From positions 186,001-250,000 of the forward strand of contig CAWJON010000001.1 in assembly GCA_963844565.1 (NCBI GenBank): DNA of 64,000 bases, in the 5' to 3' direction. Below, piece by piece: positions 29,514-37,932 of the stretch. Under the pieces are notes generated by a model. The model had not been told where the DNA came from. It was given only the letters and a program-made list of their open reading frames with translations, and did not search any database. Origin of the DNA: JAFEDN01 sp963844565. Its GTDB lineage: Bacteria > Pseudomonadota > Gammaproteobacteria > Coxiellales > Coxiellaceae. The position numbers were made by a program, and so were the translations under genes. The first letter of the stretch is position 1. Every line of letters begins with the position of its first letter.

Positions 29514-30777
29514 CATTTCCTCCCAAAGGCAACACAATAGTGACTTGCAATCCAGATTTCTCCAAATTTTTAAGAGTTAATGTTCCCCCATGATTGCGTA
29601 TAATTTCATCCGCAATGGTCAATCCCAAACCCGTGCCAGAAACATTTTTAGATAGGGCGTTGTTGGAACGATAATAAGGTAATTTAACTTTTTCAATTTC
29701 AGCGGCAGGTATGCCAGGCCCGCTATCTTCAATGATAATCTTTATTAAGTGATCTCTTTGAATCAGTTCAATCCGAGCCTGGCCCGCATATTTAAGAGCA
29801 TTTTCGATTAAATTTATCAATGTCCTTTTCATGGCAATGGTTCTACCAAGAAAGGCGGTACTTTTAGCATCTCCTAAGATTTCTATGTTGTGTCCTCGAT
29901 CTATAAAACAGTAGCAAACTGAAATAAGCAGGGCATAGATGTCAAATTTAATCTTCTTTTCTTTGATCATGTCATGGGTGGCAAAGCTAAGAATTTCGGT
30001 GATCATACATTCCATTTCGTCTAAATCTGCTGAAATTTCGGAGGCATGCACTTGCTCGACAATAAATTGGGTACGTAATTTTAAACGTGTTATTGGAGTT
30101 CTTAAATCATGACTTATCTTTGCCAACATCTGCGTTCTACAATTTACTAAATCATGTATCTTTTTTTGCATATTATTGAGCGCATCAGCTGTTTCTCGTA
30201 TCATGGAAGGACCGACTTCATTGAGTGGTTCTAAACTTAAGTCAGTTGCGAAACGATCAGCCGATAACTTAAATTTCATGAGCGGCTTGGTAAATCGAAA
30301 TGTAGTCCAGAAATAAAATATAACCAAGGCAATCATACCCATTTCTAAAAACACAAGCGTAAATGAAGAATCTAAAAAATTTGTATTAGGCTTTTCAATA
30401 TAATGCAACCATTGTCGATCAGGTAACTGATAATAATAATCATAAAAGTTATCATTTACGTTTTTATTCTGAACTTTTATATTCTCTACGTTAAATTTTA
30501 AAGAATAATAACCGAGATCTATTCCTGCATCATCTATTCCGTTTAATATTTTTTTTAATTCTTCCGTGTTCGTAACTTGGCTGGCGCGAATAATAAGCTT
30601 TTCCATTGCTTGGAGAGATCCAGTACTTCTTTTGATTGAAAGTTCATGATGTCGGATATATGCTCCTAAAATAAGCAGGTGTATTCCCAATGTCAATATT
30701 AATAGTAACCACATCCGTTGAGGAATAATTGGGGTAAAAAAGAACCTAAGATCTCGCCTTGGGTGGTCTTCAGTCAT
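29491..30777 (-). CDS. EnvZ-like sensor histidine kinase
   Basis: A 428-residue inner-membrane kinase. Helix 1 is at about residues 22-40, a short periplasmic region follows to about 138, helix 2 is at about 139-160, then a HAMP region. The HisKA box ISHDLRTPITRLKLR carries His 223. The ATP domain has NLIENALKYA, EDSGPGIP and GTGLGLTIADEI. The kinase gene precedes the regulator gene, the reverse of ompR-envZ in enterics. All catalytic residues are present. It probably senses an envelope or osmotic cue and phosphorylates the regulator encoded downstream. Confidence 0.9.
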   Translation of the reverse strand: MTEDHPRRDLRFFFTPIIPQRMWLLLILTLGIHLLILGAYIRHHELSIKRSTGSLQAMEKLIIRASQVTNTEELKKILNGIDDAGIDLGYYSLKFNVENIKVQNKNVNDNFYDYYYQLPDRQWLHYIEKPNTNFLDSSFTLVFLEMGMIALVIFYFWTTFRFTKPLMKFKLSADRFATDLSLEPLNEVGPSMIRETADALNNMQKKIHDLVNCRTQMLAKISHDLRTPITRLKLRTQFIVEQVHASEISADLDEMECMITEILSFATHDMIKEKKIKFDIYALLISVCYCFIDRGHNIEILGDAKSTAFLGRTIAMKRTLINLIENALKYAGQARIELIQRDHLIKIIIEDSGPGIPAAEIEKVKLPYYRSNNALSKNVSGTGLGLTIADEIIRNHGGTLTLKNLEKSGLQVTIVLPLGGNDESGESR

Positions 30778-31001
30778 ATACCCTTGTCCATTTTTACAGT
30801 AAATAACGCAGTTCCCAACCTTCCAATTCTATTTGATCAGATTTTTATCATTGAGAAGCCAACAAAAATACAGATAAAGTCTTATGTTATTGGGATTTTA
30901 TCATTAAAACTTATTGCTTAATAGATACTACTAATAGGATGATTTTCAGAAATATTACTGCAAAGATTATAGTTTAAACTAATCTTCAAGATCTGTTGTA
31001 A

Positions 31002-31462
31002 ATGGATCAAAGTATAAAGGGTTCAATTAAATTGAGTAAAAAAAATTATTGGAACACATTGTTGCACTAAAGAAAGAAAAAAAACTAAAAGTAATTAGAG
31101 AAACCAAACCAGTTGACCCAACTTCAACAAGCTCTAGCCGGTATGAATATGAACAATTAAAAGAATGCAAGAAATAGAGGAGGAACCACTATTTCTTGTT
31201 TCAATTTATGCCTGTAAGATTCTAAATTCAGAAAATAATCCCTTTATTACCAAATTAGTTAATCCTGAGATTAAAAATCTTAGAATTACAAATCAAAAAG
31301 GTCTTTTTACCTTTATTCAATCGGCTTGTAGATTTTATTGTAGTAGATGACCGTGGAGGGAATTTTCAATCAATCAAATATGAAATTCCAAGTTCTTATG
31401 AATCTATTTCCAAAGATATATTGGGAACAAGTGGCAGCCAATGTTTAATTAAACGAAGTTGA
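31002..31462 (+). pseudogene. Decayed gene debris
   Basis: Pieces of coding-like sequence lie in different frames: ATG 31002 to TAA 31071, then a second-frame stretch reading KKEKKLKVIRETKPVDP to a stop near 31170, a third piece after AGGAGG at 31177, and finally QIKKVFLPLFNRLVDFIVVD to TGA 31460-31462. No single frame covers the region. It looks like one gene of about 150 residues broken by several indels. No family is recognised. The end overlaps the 3' end of the opposite-strand 77-aa gene. Confidence 0.35.
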
Positions 31463-31678
31463 TAATTTGATTTTAAACAAGTGCTCAATCAATTTATCAA
31501 GTTCCTCTAATGAAGAATCCATCGCCATTAAAATTCCATTACGCGTGTTTTCTTCAATTTCGGTATCGACCGCCAATAGACATGTGTTCATGCTTCGTGC
31601 TTGGGTTATTCTTTGGTAAATGGCGTCTTTGATTTCAACGATGTCAATACTTGGGTTAATCACAAAGGGTTGATTCAT
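31445..31678 (-). CDS. Small hypothetical protein (77 aa)
   Basis: ATG 31678 follows AGGAGC at a good distance. The 77-residue acidic, helical protein (IDIVEIKDAIYQRITQARS, ending in an amphipathic helix with LEELDKLIEHLFKI) recalls short DUF3077-like regulatory proteins in length and layout, but this is only an impression. There are no Cys motifs or membrane segment. It is isolated between decayed sequence and a GC-richer block. Confidence 0.5.
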   Translation of the reverse strand: MNQPFVINPSIDIVEIKDAIYQRITQARSMNTCLLAVDTEIEENTRNGILMAMDSSLEELDKLIEHLFKIKLSTSFN

Positions 31679-32215
31679 AAATAGCTCCTATACGTTTTTT
31701 GAGTTTGATTGCCAATTTTGAGTTGGCGGCCAGGAGTTCAAAACCGCGTATAGACGGCAGGGGTATTTCCCTTGCGGGTGTTGTATTACCCTACTCCCGG
31801 CCAAAGGAAACCCGCCAGCATTTAACCAGCGGTAACGGACTATACGAGTGTTTTGAAGCACCATGTGGCTACGATAGCTGTGGTACGATAATCTGTCAAT
31901 TGTTGTACATTTCAATTGAAAGGTGCATGATGAACGTTTTTTGGAGATAAGGGAGATATCGGTATTGCATCCTGCATGGATATGGCACCTGAATTTATTT
32001 TGTGAACCGGTTTTGATCAAAAAAAACAGATAAGCTGTTGATTTATAGCAGTTTTAACAAATCCTAATTTTGGAAAATTGTCCCTGAGTTAGCTATGAGC
32101 TACTTTGCATAGCCATTTTAAAAGCTATGATATTTTCCCAGTATTGAAATTAGTTCTTTGATCGCTCAGAATACTAGATAGGGAAATGTTAATCCATAAC
32201 TGCTAAAATGGCGGA
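31679..32215. other. Gene-free, GC-richer intergenic block
   Basis: About 540 bases without a convincing gene. The part from about 31720 to 31900 is visibly richer in G and C than its surroundings and contains GGCAGGGGTATTTCCCTTGC and CCCGCCAGCATTTAACCAGC phrases. Frames exist on both strands (110 codons on the minus strand, 83 on the plus), but neither has a ribosome-binding site or protein-like composition. It may be a relic of a mobile element or a structured RNA. Confidence 0.3.
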
Positions 32216-32254
32216 TTGACTAACATAAAACCACTTTTTAATAGGAATTTAAAA

Positions 32255-33205
32255 GTGAATGAAAACGCACTAAGTGATGCATTAAAAGCACTTTCGGAAA
32301 AACTACATGCAGATATCATCATCTATCAAGATGATATTAGCTCAGAAGGGGCGCAAAAAATTTTTGAAATTACGTCTACTTCTAATCCAAAAAACAAGAA
32401 TGTTTTTTTCATATTGAGAACTCAAGGTGGATGCCCACATGCTGCCTTTAAAGTGGCACGGCGGTTGCAAGATCAATATAAGATATTTTATCTCTATGTA
32501 GATAGTTTTTGCAAAAGTGCAGGAACTTTAATTGCAATTGGATCTGATGAAATTATTATGAGCGACTATGCTGAATTTGGACCACTTGATGTTCAACTGC
32601 AAGAAAAGGATGAGGTTAACAGGTTTAGTTCTGGATTAAATATCAATGAAGCCATGTTGAACATTAGACAAGATTCAATTAAGTTCTTTATTGACCTGCT
32701 CTTACAACTGACTAACGTGGGCCTTACCACAAAGACAGCTGCGGAAGTTGCCTCGAATTTATCAATTAATTTTTTCTCTCCTATTTTGTCTCAAATTAAT
32801 CCTATTAGAATAGGTGAAACAAGCAGAGCGGTTAAAATAGCTTTGGCATACGGGGAAAGATTAATTAAAGATAGAGGCAATTTATTATCATATAAAGAGT
32901 TAGTAACACTTGTTCAGAGATATCCAGATCATCATTTTGTTATAGATTTTAAGGAAGCAAGTTCTATATTTAAAAATATTAGAAAGGAATCAGAAACAGA
33001 ACAATTAATAAAAAAATTAATGACAACAGATAAAAAGATTGTAGAAGTTTTATATAAAAAGGAGGATTACCATGAGTCAAATAATCAGCAAGCAGACACT
33101 GTTGGAGCTGCAAAAGGCGAAAAATCAGCAAGAAATCTTAACGAGGAAAATTCTAGAGGAGTACCAAAAACAAGCTCTTCAAGAAAATCAGCAGTCCCCA
33201 TCTAG
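32255..33205 (+). CDS. SDH-type serine protease, ClpP/SppA fold
   Basis: Matches the serine dehydrogenase proteinase family (SDH_sah), a ClpP-crotonase-fold peptidase of unclear substrate. The oxyanion region reads LRTQGGCPHAAFKVARRL, the nucleophile is in DSFCKSAGTLIAIGSDEI, and EFGPLDVQL follows, as in the family. GTG 32255 is chosen for its TAGGAA site; TTG 32216 would add 13 residues without one. There is no signal peptide, so it acts in the cytoplasm or at the membrane. The C-terminus is Lys/Ser-rich and overlaps a 55-codon ORF with a strong ribosome-binding site. Confidence 0.82.
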   Translation: MNENALSDALKALSEKLHADIIIYQDDISSEGAQKIFEITSTSNPKNKNVFFILRTQGGCPHAAFKVARRLQDQYKIFYLYVDSFCKSAGTLIAIGSDEIIMSDYAEFGPLDVQLQEKDEVNRFSSGLNINEAMLNIRQDSIKFFIDLLLQLTNVGLTTKTAAEVASNLSINFFSPILSQINPIRIGETSRAVKIALAYGERLIKDRGNLLSYKELVTLVQRYPDHHFVIDFKEASSIFKNIRKESETEQLIKKLMTTDKKIVEVLYKKEDYHESNNQQADTVGAAKGEKSARNLNEENSRGVPKTSSSRKSAVPI

Positions 33206-33239
33206 TGAAGTTTTTAAAACTATTTCTAAAAAAAAATAG
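33072..33239 (+). CDS. 55-aa protein overlapping the SDH protease gene
   Basis: ATG 33072 follows AAGGAGG (33059-33065) at an ideal distance, the best ribosome-binding site in this region, and lies inside the end of the protease gene in another frame. The product (MSQIISKQTLLELQKAKNQQ, then EILTRKILEEYQKQALQENQ) is one long amphipathic helix with a Ser/Lys tail. Overlap and strong site suggest it is made together with the protease, perhaps as adaptor, inhibitor or oligomerisation partner. That role is inference. Confidence 0.6.
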   Translation: MSQIISKQTLLELQKAKNQQEILTRKILEEYQKQALQENQQSPSSEVFKTISKKK

Positions 33240-33249
33240 TGTTATTTAC

Positions 33250-33435
33250 TTACTGGATAATGCCAAAATCCAAAAAGGTTTTGGATTCATCTGATTGCTC
33301 TTTATAAAGTGAATACTTAACAATATTCTTTCTGGACCCTAAGGCTTCTTGCACTATTGGTGTGAGTTTTTCATTTTTAATTTCATTTACGCCAATGACA
33401 GAGGGATGATTACTTTTGTTGATTTGCAGGGGCCA
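33250..33435 (-). pseudogene. Start-less coding fragment
   Basis: A 62-codon open frame on the minus strand ends at TAA 33250-33252 and reads like protein (HPSVIGVNEIKNEKLTPIVQ, then SLYKEQSDESKTFLDFGIIQ). It has no ATG, GTG or TTG before the upstream stop at 33436-33438, and it abuts and slightly overlaps the 3' end of the cytochrome gene. Most likely it is the 3' remnant of a lost gene. Chance is not excluded. Confidence 0.25.
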
Positions 33436-33787
33436 TCATAAATTTAATTGCATTCAAATATTCTTGATCGGTGCAGTCGTTACATAAGCCTTTCGGCGGC
33501 ATTGCCTTATTACCATTTTTAACTTTAGATACCAAAACATCATCTGTTTTGGCTTCCAAGTCTTTTCCACTCAATGAAGGATCTATCTGCTTGGCTTGTG
33601 CCTGTGAAATTGCATACTTATGTTGCCAGGCGGCTACATCGTGAGCCTGTGGAGCATTTGGAAATTGAGTAGCATGACAAGTCGCACATGCTTGTTTAAA
33701 TATCTCCTCGCCTGAACGCGGCTCTGAAGCAGCAAAAGCGAGGACCGCAGTGAATAAATTTAATAATAAAAAAAACTTTGACTTCAT
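33410..33787 (-). CDS. Periplasmic c-type cytochrome (cytochrome c5-like)
   Basis: From ATG 33787 the 125-residue protein has a signal peptide cleaved near AFAAS-EP, the heme motif CATCH at residues 34-38, the axial-Met loop KAMPPKG and a second Cys pair (GLCNDC), which marks the cytochrome c5 type. It would carry electrons in the periplasm, probably to a terminal oxidase. ATG 33799 adds only four residues. It follows waaA by 16 bases on the same strand and may be co-transcribed. Confidence 0.88.
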   Translation of the reverse strand: MKSKFFLLLNLFTAVLAFAASEPRSGEEIFKQACATCHATQFPNAPQAHDVAAWQHKYAISQAQAKQIDPSLSGKDLEAKTDDVLVSKVKNGNKAMPPKGLCNDCTDQEYLNAIKFMMAPANQQK

Positions 33788-33803
33788 ATTACACCCCATT
33801 ATT

Positions 33804-35090
33804 CTAAAGTAGCCGATCTATCCATTTTAAATGTTTTTCCAAGGCCCCCGTATTCGCCATTACCGCATTAAATCCGTTTTCACCCATTTGCAAACGTTGA
33901 TCGGTGTTTTTCAATAACTGAATAACTGTTTCTGTTGCGGCATCAGCATTTTCAACAACCTTAGCACCGCCCGCTGCCAATAACAAACGGCTCACATCGA
34001 CAAAATTATGTAATTGAGGTCCCGTAATTACCGGAACATGTAATATGGCCGGCTCAATTAAATTATGCCCACCCACAGGAACCCAACTGCCTCCCACAAA
34101 GGCCAAATCACTGGCGGCATAGAATAATAATAATTCCCCCATCGTATCGCCTAAAAGTATATCTGTTGTTAGAGTCACCGGATCTCCTTTACTGCGAATC
34201 GCGACAGAGAATCCATGCTGACGACACAATTCACCTACTTTAGCAAAACGTTCTGGGTGACGGGGCACGAGAATAAACAATACGGAAGGAATAGCACGCT
34301 TCACTTGACTTAAAACATTCAACAACAAGCTTTCCTCACCCTCATGCGTGCTTGCCGCAGTAAATACCAGTCGCGATCCCCATTCTTGATGTAACTTTTT
34401 TCCTCGCTCCATCAAATCTGCGGGAATTTGAATATCAAACTTTATATTGCCGGTAATATCTAAACGATCTTGTGGCAGTCCCAAGGCTAAAAACCGCTCA
34501 GCATCGCTGGATGACTGCGCAGCAACTTTACTAAATGTTTTTAGCATGGCAGCAGTTAAAGATTTAATTTTCTGATATCCTGCTGCAGATTTTGCCGATA
34601 GCCTAGCATTCGCTAGCAAAAGCGGAATTTGCTTATTTTCACACACTGCTAATAAATTTGGCCAAAGTTCTGTCTCCATAATAATGCCTAAATTAGGATG
34701 AATACGGTTGAAAAAGCGACGTAAACTGCCTGGCAAATCGTAGGGAAGATAAAATCCATAAACTTCGTTTCCGAATTGTTTAATCACTTGGGCTGAACCA
34801 GAAGGAGTAGTGGAGGTTATAACGATTTTATATTCTGGATGAGATTTTAATAATGCTTTGATTAAAGGCGTAGCCGCAATGGTTTCACCAAGGGAAACAG
34901 CATGAATCCAAATCACTTTCTGTTCTTTAGGAATCAGAATAGGTGTAAATCCAAATCTTTCCTGCCAACCTTTGGTATAAACAGTGCCATGCCGTAGAGA
35001 CCGATACCACATCCGCAGCACCAAGATGGGCGCCACCAAATAAAAACCCATGGTATAGAGCTGGCGACAACAATTCGTATAAGATATCAT
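33804..35090 (-). CDS. waaA: 3-deoxy-D-manno-octulosonic acid transferase
   Basis: WaaA (KdtA) adds Kdo to lipid A precursor at the inner membrane, joining the core to lipid A. The 428-residue protein has an N-terminal membrane anchor (YLVAPILVLRMWY), ERFGF with the catalytic Glu near residue 45, WIHAVSLGETIAATPLI, METELWPN near 135, VPRHPERF near 260 and a GGHNLIEPA donor-site motif near 345. CAGGAG precedes ATG 35090. No damage seen. It is divergent from the DUF4282-parE unit. Confidence 0.96.
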   Translation of the reverse strand: MISYTNCCRQLYTMGFYLVAPILVLRMWYRSLRHGTVYTKGWQERFGFTPILIPKEQKVIWIHAVSLGETIAATPLIKALLKSHPEYKIVITSTTPSGSAQVIKQFGNEVYGFYLPYDLPGSLRRFFNRIHPNLGIIMETELWPNLLAVCENKQIPLLLANARLSAKSAAGYQKIKSLTAAMLKTFSKVAAQSSSDAERFLALGLPQDRLDITGNIKFDIQIPADLMERGKKLHQEWGSRLVFTAASTHEGEESLLLNVLSQVKRAIPSVLFILVPRHPERFAKVGELCRQHGFSVAIRSKGDPVTLTTDILLGDTMGELLLFYAASDLAFVGGSWVPVGGHNLIEPAILHVPVITGPQLHNFVDVSRLLLAAGGAKVVENADAATETVIQLLKNTDQRLQMGENGFNAVMANTGALEKHLKWIDRLL

Positions 35091-35210
35091 AAAGTACTCC
35101 TGTTTTTCGGTTCTGTATTATCAGCCGAATCTGTTATAAGATCCACAGGAGTTCTCTCTGAATATTAAATTATTGAATAATATGAACCTAAAATTTGATT
35201 TAGAAATAAT

Positions 35211-35310
35211 TTTCGTAGAAATCCCCATACTGATGGGGGTTCGCAAGGGGAAGAAGAGCGGAGCGATCTCCCCCTTCATTGCGGAGTTGCAGCTTTGCTG
35301 CAACTCCGCA
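35211..35310. repeat. Dispersed intergenic repeat, family 3, copy 1
   Basis: Shares TTTCGTAGAAATCC, GATGGGGGTTC, AAGGGG, GCGGAGCG and CCCCTTxATT blocks, in order, with 50569-50660. It ends in a long hairpin, GCGGAGTTGCAGC (35281-35293), TTT, GCTGCAACTCCGC (35297-35309), whose 13-bp stem is perfect. Located in the gap between the divergent waaA and DUF4282 genes. The internal blocks also pair (ATCCCCAT with ATGGGGGT), so the element would fold into consecutive stems in RNA. Confidence 0.6.
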
Positions 35311-35322
35311 TCTAAACCAGGA

Positions 35323-35350
35323 AGCAATTTCCGCTTCAGCGGAAATTGCT
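35323..35350 (+). promoter_or_regulatory. Hairpin covering the ribosome-binding site of the DUF4282 gene
   Basis: AGCAATTTCCGC (35323-35334), loop TTCA, GCGGAAATTGCT (35339-35350) is a perfect 12-bp stem. The only plausible Shine-Dalgarno of the next gene, GGAAA at 35341-35345, is in its 3' arm, with ATG at 35352. In this folded state the ribosome site is closed. It may be a thermosensor, a ligand- or ribosome-controlled switch, or a palindromic repeat that happens to lie there. A degenerate relative is at 58226-58262. Confidence 0.5.
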
Positions 35351-35351
35351 G

Positions 35352-35600
35352 ATGAGAGACTATTTTACTTTTCGCAAAATGATTACTCCCTGGTTGGTAC
35401 AGATATTATTTTGGATTGCAGTTTTAATCTTTGTCGGGATTGCAATTGTCGATATCATACAACATGTGAGCATCCGTGTTATTTTAGAAATTATTATTCT
35501 TGGCCCGTTGTGCGCGAGAATATTGGCGGAAATTTTACTGTTATTTTTTCGCATCAATGATAATTTAACAGCAATTCGCGATAAATTAACGAGTAATTGA
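35352..35600 (+). CDS. DUF4282 family membrane protein
   Basis: An 82-residue inner-membrane protein with two helices (LVQILFWIAVLIFVGIAIVD and IRVILEIIILGPLCARILAE) followed by the family ending, LLFFRINDNLTAIRDKL. This matches DUF4282, whose function is unknown. ATG 35352 is preferred over TTG 35346. The stop TGA 35598-35600 lies two bases before the parE ATG, so translation is probably coupled to parE. Confidence 0.8.
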   Translation: MRDYFTFRKMITPWLVQILFWIAVLIFVGIAIVDIIQHVSIRVILEIIILGPLCARILAEILLLFFRINDNLTAIRDKLTSN

Positions 35601-35602
35601 CC

Positions 35603-37509
35603 ATGGCTAACTCAAAAAAATCAAGCGGGTATTCGGTTGAATCGATTGAAGTACTAACGGGCCTTGACCCTGTTCGGCGGCGTCCTGGAATGTATACGGA
35701 TACTACTCGTCCGAATCACTTAGCGCATGAAGCCATTGATAACAGTGTAGACGAGGCGATTGCCGGCCACGCCAATCAAATTGAGGTTATTTTACATCGT
35801 GATAGTTCATTAGAAGTAATCGATAACGGCCGCGGTATGCCCGTTGATATCCATCCGTTGCATAAAATCAGTGGGGTAGAATTAATTCTGACGCGTTTGC
35901 ACGCTGGCGCCAAGTTTTCTAATAAAGATTATCAATTTTCTGGTGGTCTACACGGCGTTGGCATCTCAGTGGTTAATGCTTTATCAAAACAGTTGATCGT
36001 GCAAGTTAAAAGAGATGGAAAAATACATCAAATGGAGTTTGAGCAAGGGGAAACTAAGTCCTCATTGAAAACCATTGGTAGCTGTAAATCTCATGAGACA
36101 GGAACCAGTGTTCGTTTTTGGCCTGAAGAAAAATATTTCGATACCGCTAAGTTCTCAGTGAATGATTTAAAACATAATTTAAGAGCAAAAGCAGTTTTAT
36201 GTCCTGGATTACGAATAATTTTTGGAGACGAAGCCGCCAATGAAAGGAGTGAATGGTATTACGAAGCCGGTCTTAAAGACTATTTGAATGATTGCCTGAA
36301 AGACTTATCGCATTTACCCGACGAACCATTACTTGGTAGTTTTACCGCCGAAACTGAACATGTAGATTGGGCGCTCGCCTGGCTTTTGGAAGATGGCGGC
36401 AAAAAAGTAACGGAAAGCTATGTTAATTTAATTCCTACCATTCAAGGCGGCACCCATGTCAATGGTCTGCGGACTGGTCTTGCCGAAGCGATGCGTGAAT
36501 TTTGTGAATTACATAAATTATTGCCTCGCGGTATTAAACTAACCGCTGATGATATATGGGAACCTTGTAGTTATGTTCTATCCGTAAAAATACAAGATCC
36601 TCAATTTGCTGGCCAAACAAAAGAGAAACTCTCATCCAGACAATGCGCTACTTTTGTGTCGGGCGTAGTTCAAGATGCTTTTAGTTTATGGTTGAATCAA
36701 AATGTTCAAACCGGCAAAGAACTGGCTGAGCTGGCAATCTCAAATGCTCAACAACGTCTACAGATGACCAAAAAAGTAACCCGTAAAAAAATTACTTCAG
36801 GCCCTGTTCTGCCCGGAAAACTTTCAGATTGTTCAATGCAAGATGTTAACCTGTGCGAAATTTTTTTGGTTGAAGGAGATTCTGCAGGAGGATCAGCGAA
36901 GCAAGCGCGCGATCGAACCTTTCAAGCCGTTATGCCACTGCGGGGAAAAATTTTAAATACTTGGGAAGTTGACTTCTGATGAAGTACTCTCTTCCGTTGA
37001 AATACATGATATTGCCGTAGCATTAGGGGTGGATCCAGGCTCCAACCAAATAGAAGGTTTACGTTATGGCAAGATCTGTATTTTAGCAGATGCTGATTCG
37101 GATGGGCTGCATATTGCGACTTTGTTATGCGCTCTATTTTTCCAGCATTTTCGCCAATTAGTGGCGGAAGGCCACGTTTATGTCGCAATGCCGCCACTCT
37201 ATCGTATCGATGTGGGTAAAGAAGTTTTTTATGCGTTAAACGAAGAGGAAAAAATGGGGATTTTGGATCGCCTAGCCTGCCGAAAAAAAAACGAAGTTTA
37301 GTATTCAACGTTTTAAAGGATTAGGCGAAATGAATCCCTTGCAATTACGTGAGACCACGATGAATCCTGATACGCGTCGTTTGGTTCAACTGACCATCGA
37401 AACCGATGATGAAAGTTCACAAGTATTGGATATGCTACTGGCAAAAAAGAGGGCCTCTGACCGGCGCACCTGGTTAGAAGAAAAAGGCGATTTAGCGGAA
37501 ATCGAATAA
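35603..37509 (+). pseudogene. parE: DNA topoisomerase IV subunit B with two frameshifts
   Basis: ParE is the ATPase subunit of topoisomerase IV, which unlinks daughter chromosomes. The 5' part has the GHKL motifs (HEAIDNSVDEA, DNGRGMP, GGLHGVGISVVNALS) and the toprim start EGDSAGGSAK. The frame then ends at TGA 36977-36979. The next piece (TSDEVLSSVEIHDIAVALG, with LADADSDGLH) is in another frame, and the last (KFSIQRFKGLGEMNPLQLRE to TAA 37509) is in a third. The first break, near 36968-36972, is one extra base in GAAGTTGACT. The second is one extra A in the nine-A run 37283-37291. All three parts match ParE in order, and corrected length is about 634 residues. ParE is normally essential, so sequence error is a serious alternative to real decay. 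Confidence 0.9.
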
Positions 37510-37510
37510 G

Positions 37511-37846
37511 ATGTATACCGAAAAATTGTTTTCTTATGGCATGATCCAATCTGAAGAAATACAAATTTCGACATATGGAAGAAAACTAACCGGGATAATT
37601 GATATCTTACCGGGTTATAATCTAACAACATTTTCCCAACAAAATTTGGACAATACAACTCTTCATCCCATTTTGACTTCAACCAATAACACCAAAGATG
37701 AAATTATCGGCTGGGTTTTTGACGTTACTCCCGAAGAACTAAACATCACCGATCTCATTGATCCAAAAAATTATAAAAGAATCAGCGTAAAACTACGCTC
37801 AGGAATTGACGCCTGGGTTTATGCGTATAAAACCGCTTTACTCTGA
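37511..37846 (+). CDS. Gamma-glutamylcyclotransferase-like (AIG2 fold) protein
   Basis: A 111-residue protein with the GGCT layout: LFSYGMIQSEEIQ at the start, GRKLTGIIDIL and PGYNL, then EIIGWVFDVTPEEL and a C-terminal YKRISVKL...WVYAY. The usual catalytic Glu, in a motif like LDxxEGxxYxR, is replaced here (LIDPKNYKR), so cyclotransferase activity is doubtful. It starts one base after the parE stop and is probably in the same transcript. The fold assignment is by pattern; substrate unknown. Confidence 0.7.
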   Translation: MYTEKLFSYGMIQSEEIQISTYGRKLTGIIDILPGYNLTTFSQQNLDNTTLHPILTSTNNTKDEIIGWVFDVTPEELNITDLIDPKNYKRISVKLRSGIDAWVYAYKTALL

Positions 37847-37932
37847 ATTTTCATCCCACAAAGAAACCCTACATATGTGGTTAGATAATTGGAAAAATAG
37901 TGATCCAATGATAGAACTGAACTCTCTGCATA

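Noticed and set aside
31688..32020. 110-codon minus-strand frame in the GC-richer block
   Set aside because: No ribosome-binding site, odd Cys/Arg/Ser composition and no domain; treated as part of a non-coding block.
32216..32254. TTG 32216 as start of the SDH protease
   Set aside because: It has no ribosome-binding site, whereas GTG 32255 has TAGGAA at a suitable distance; not fully excluded.
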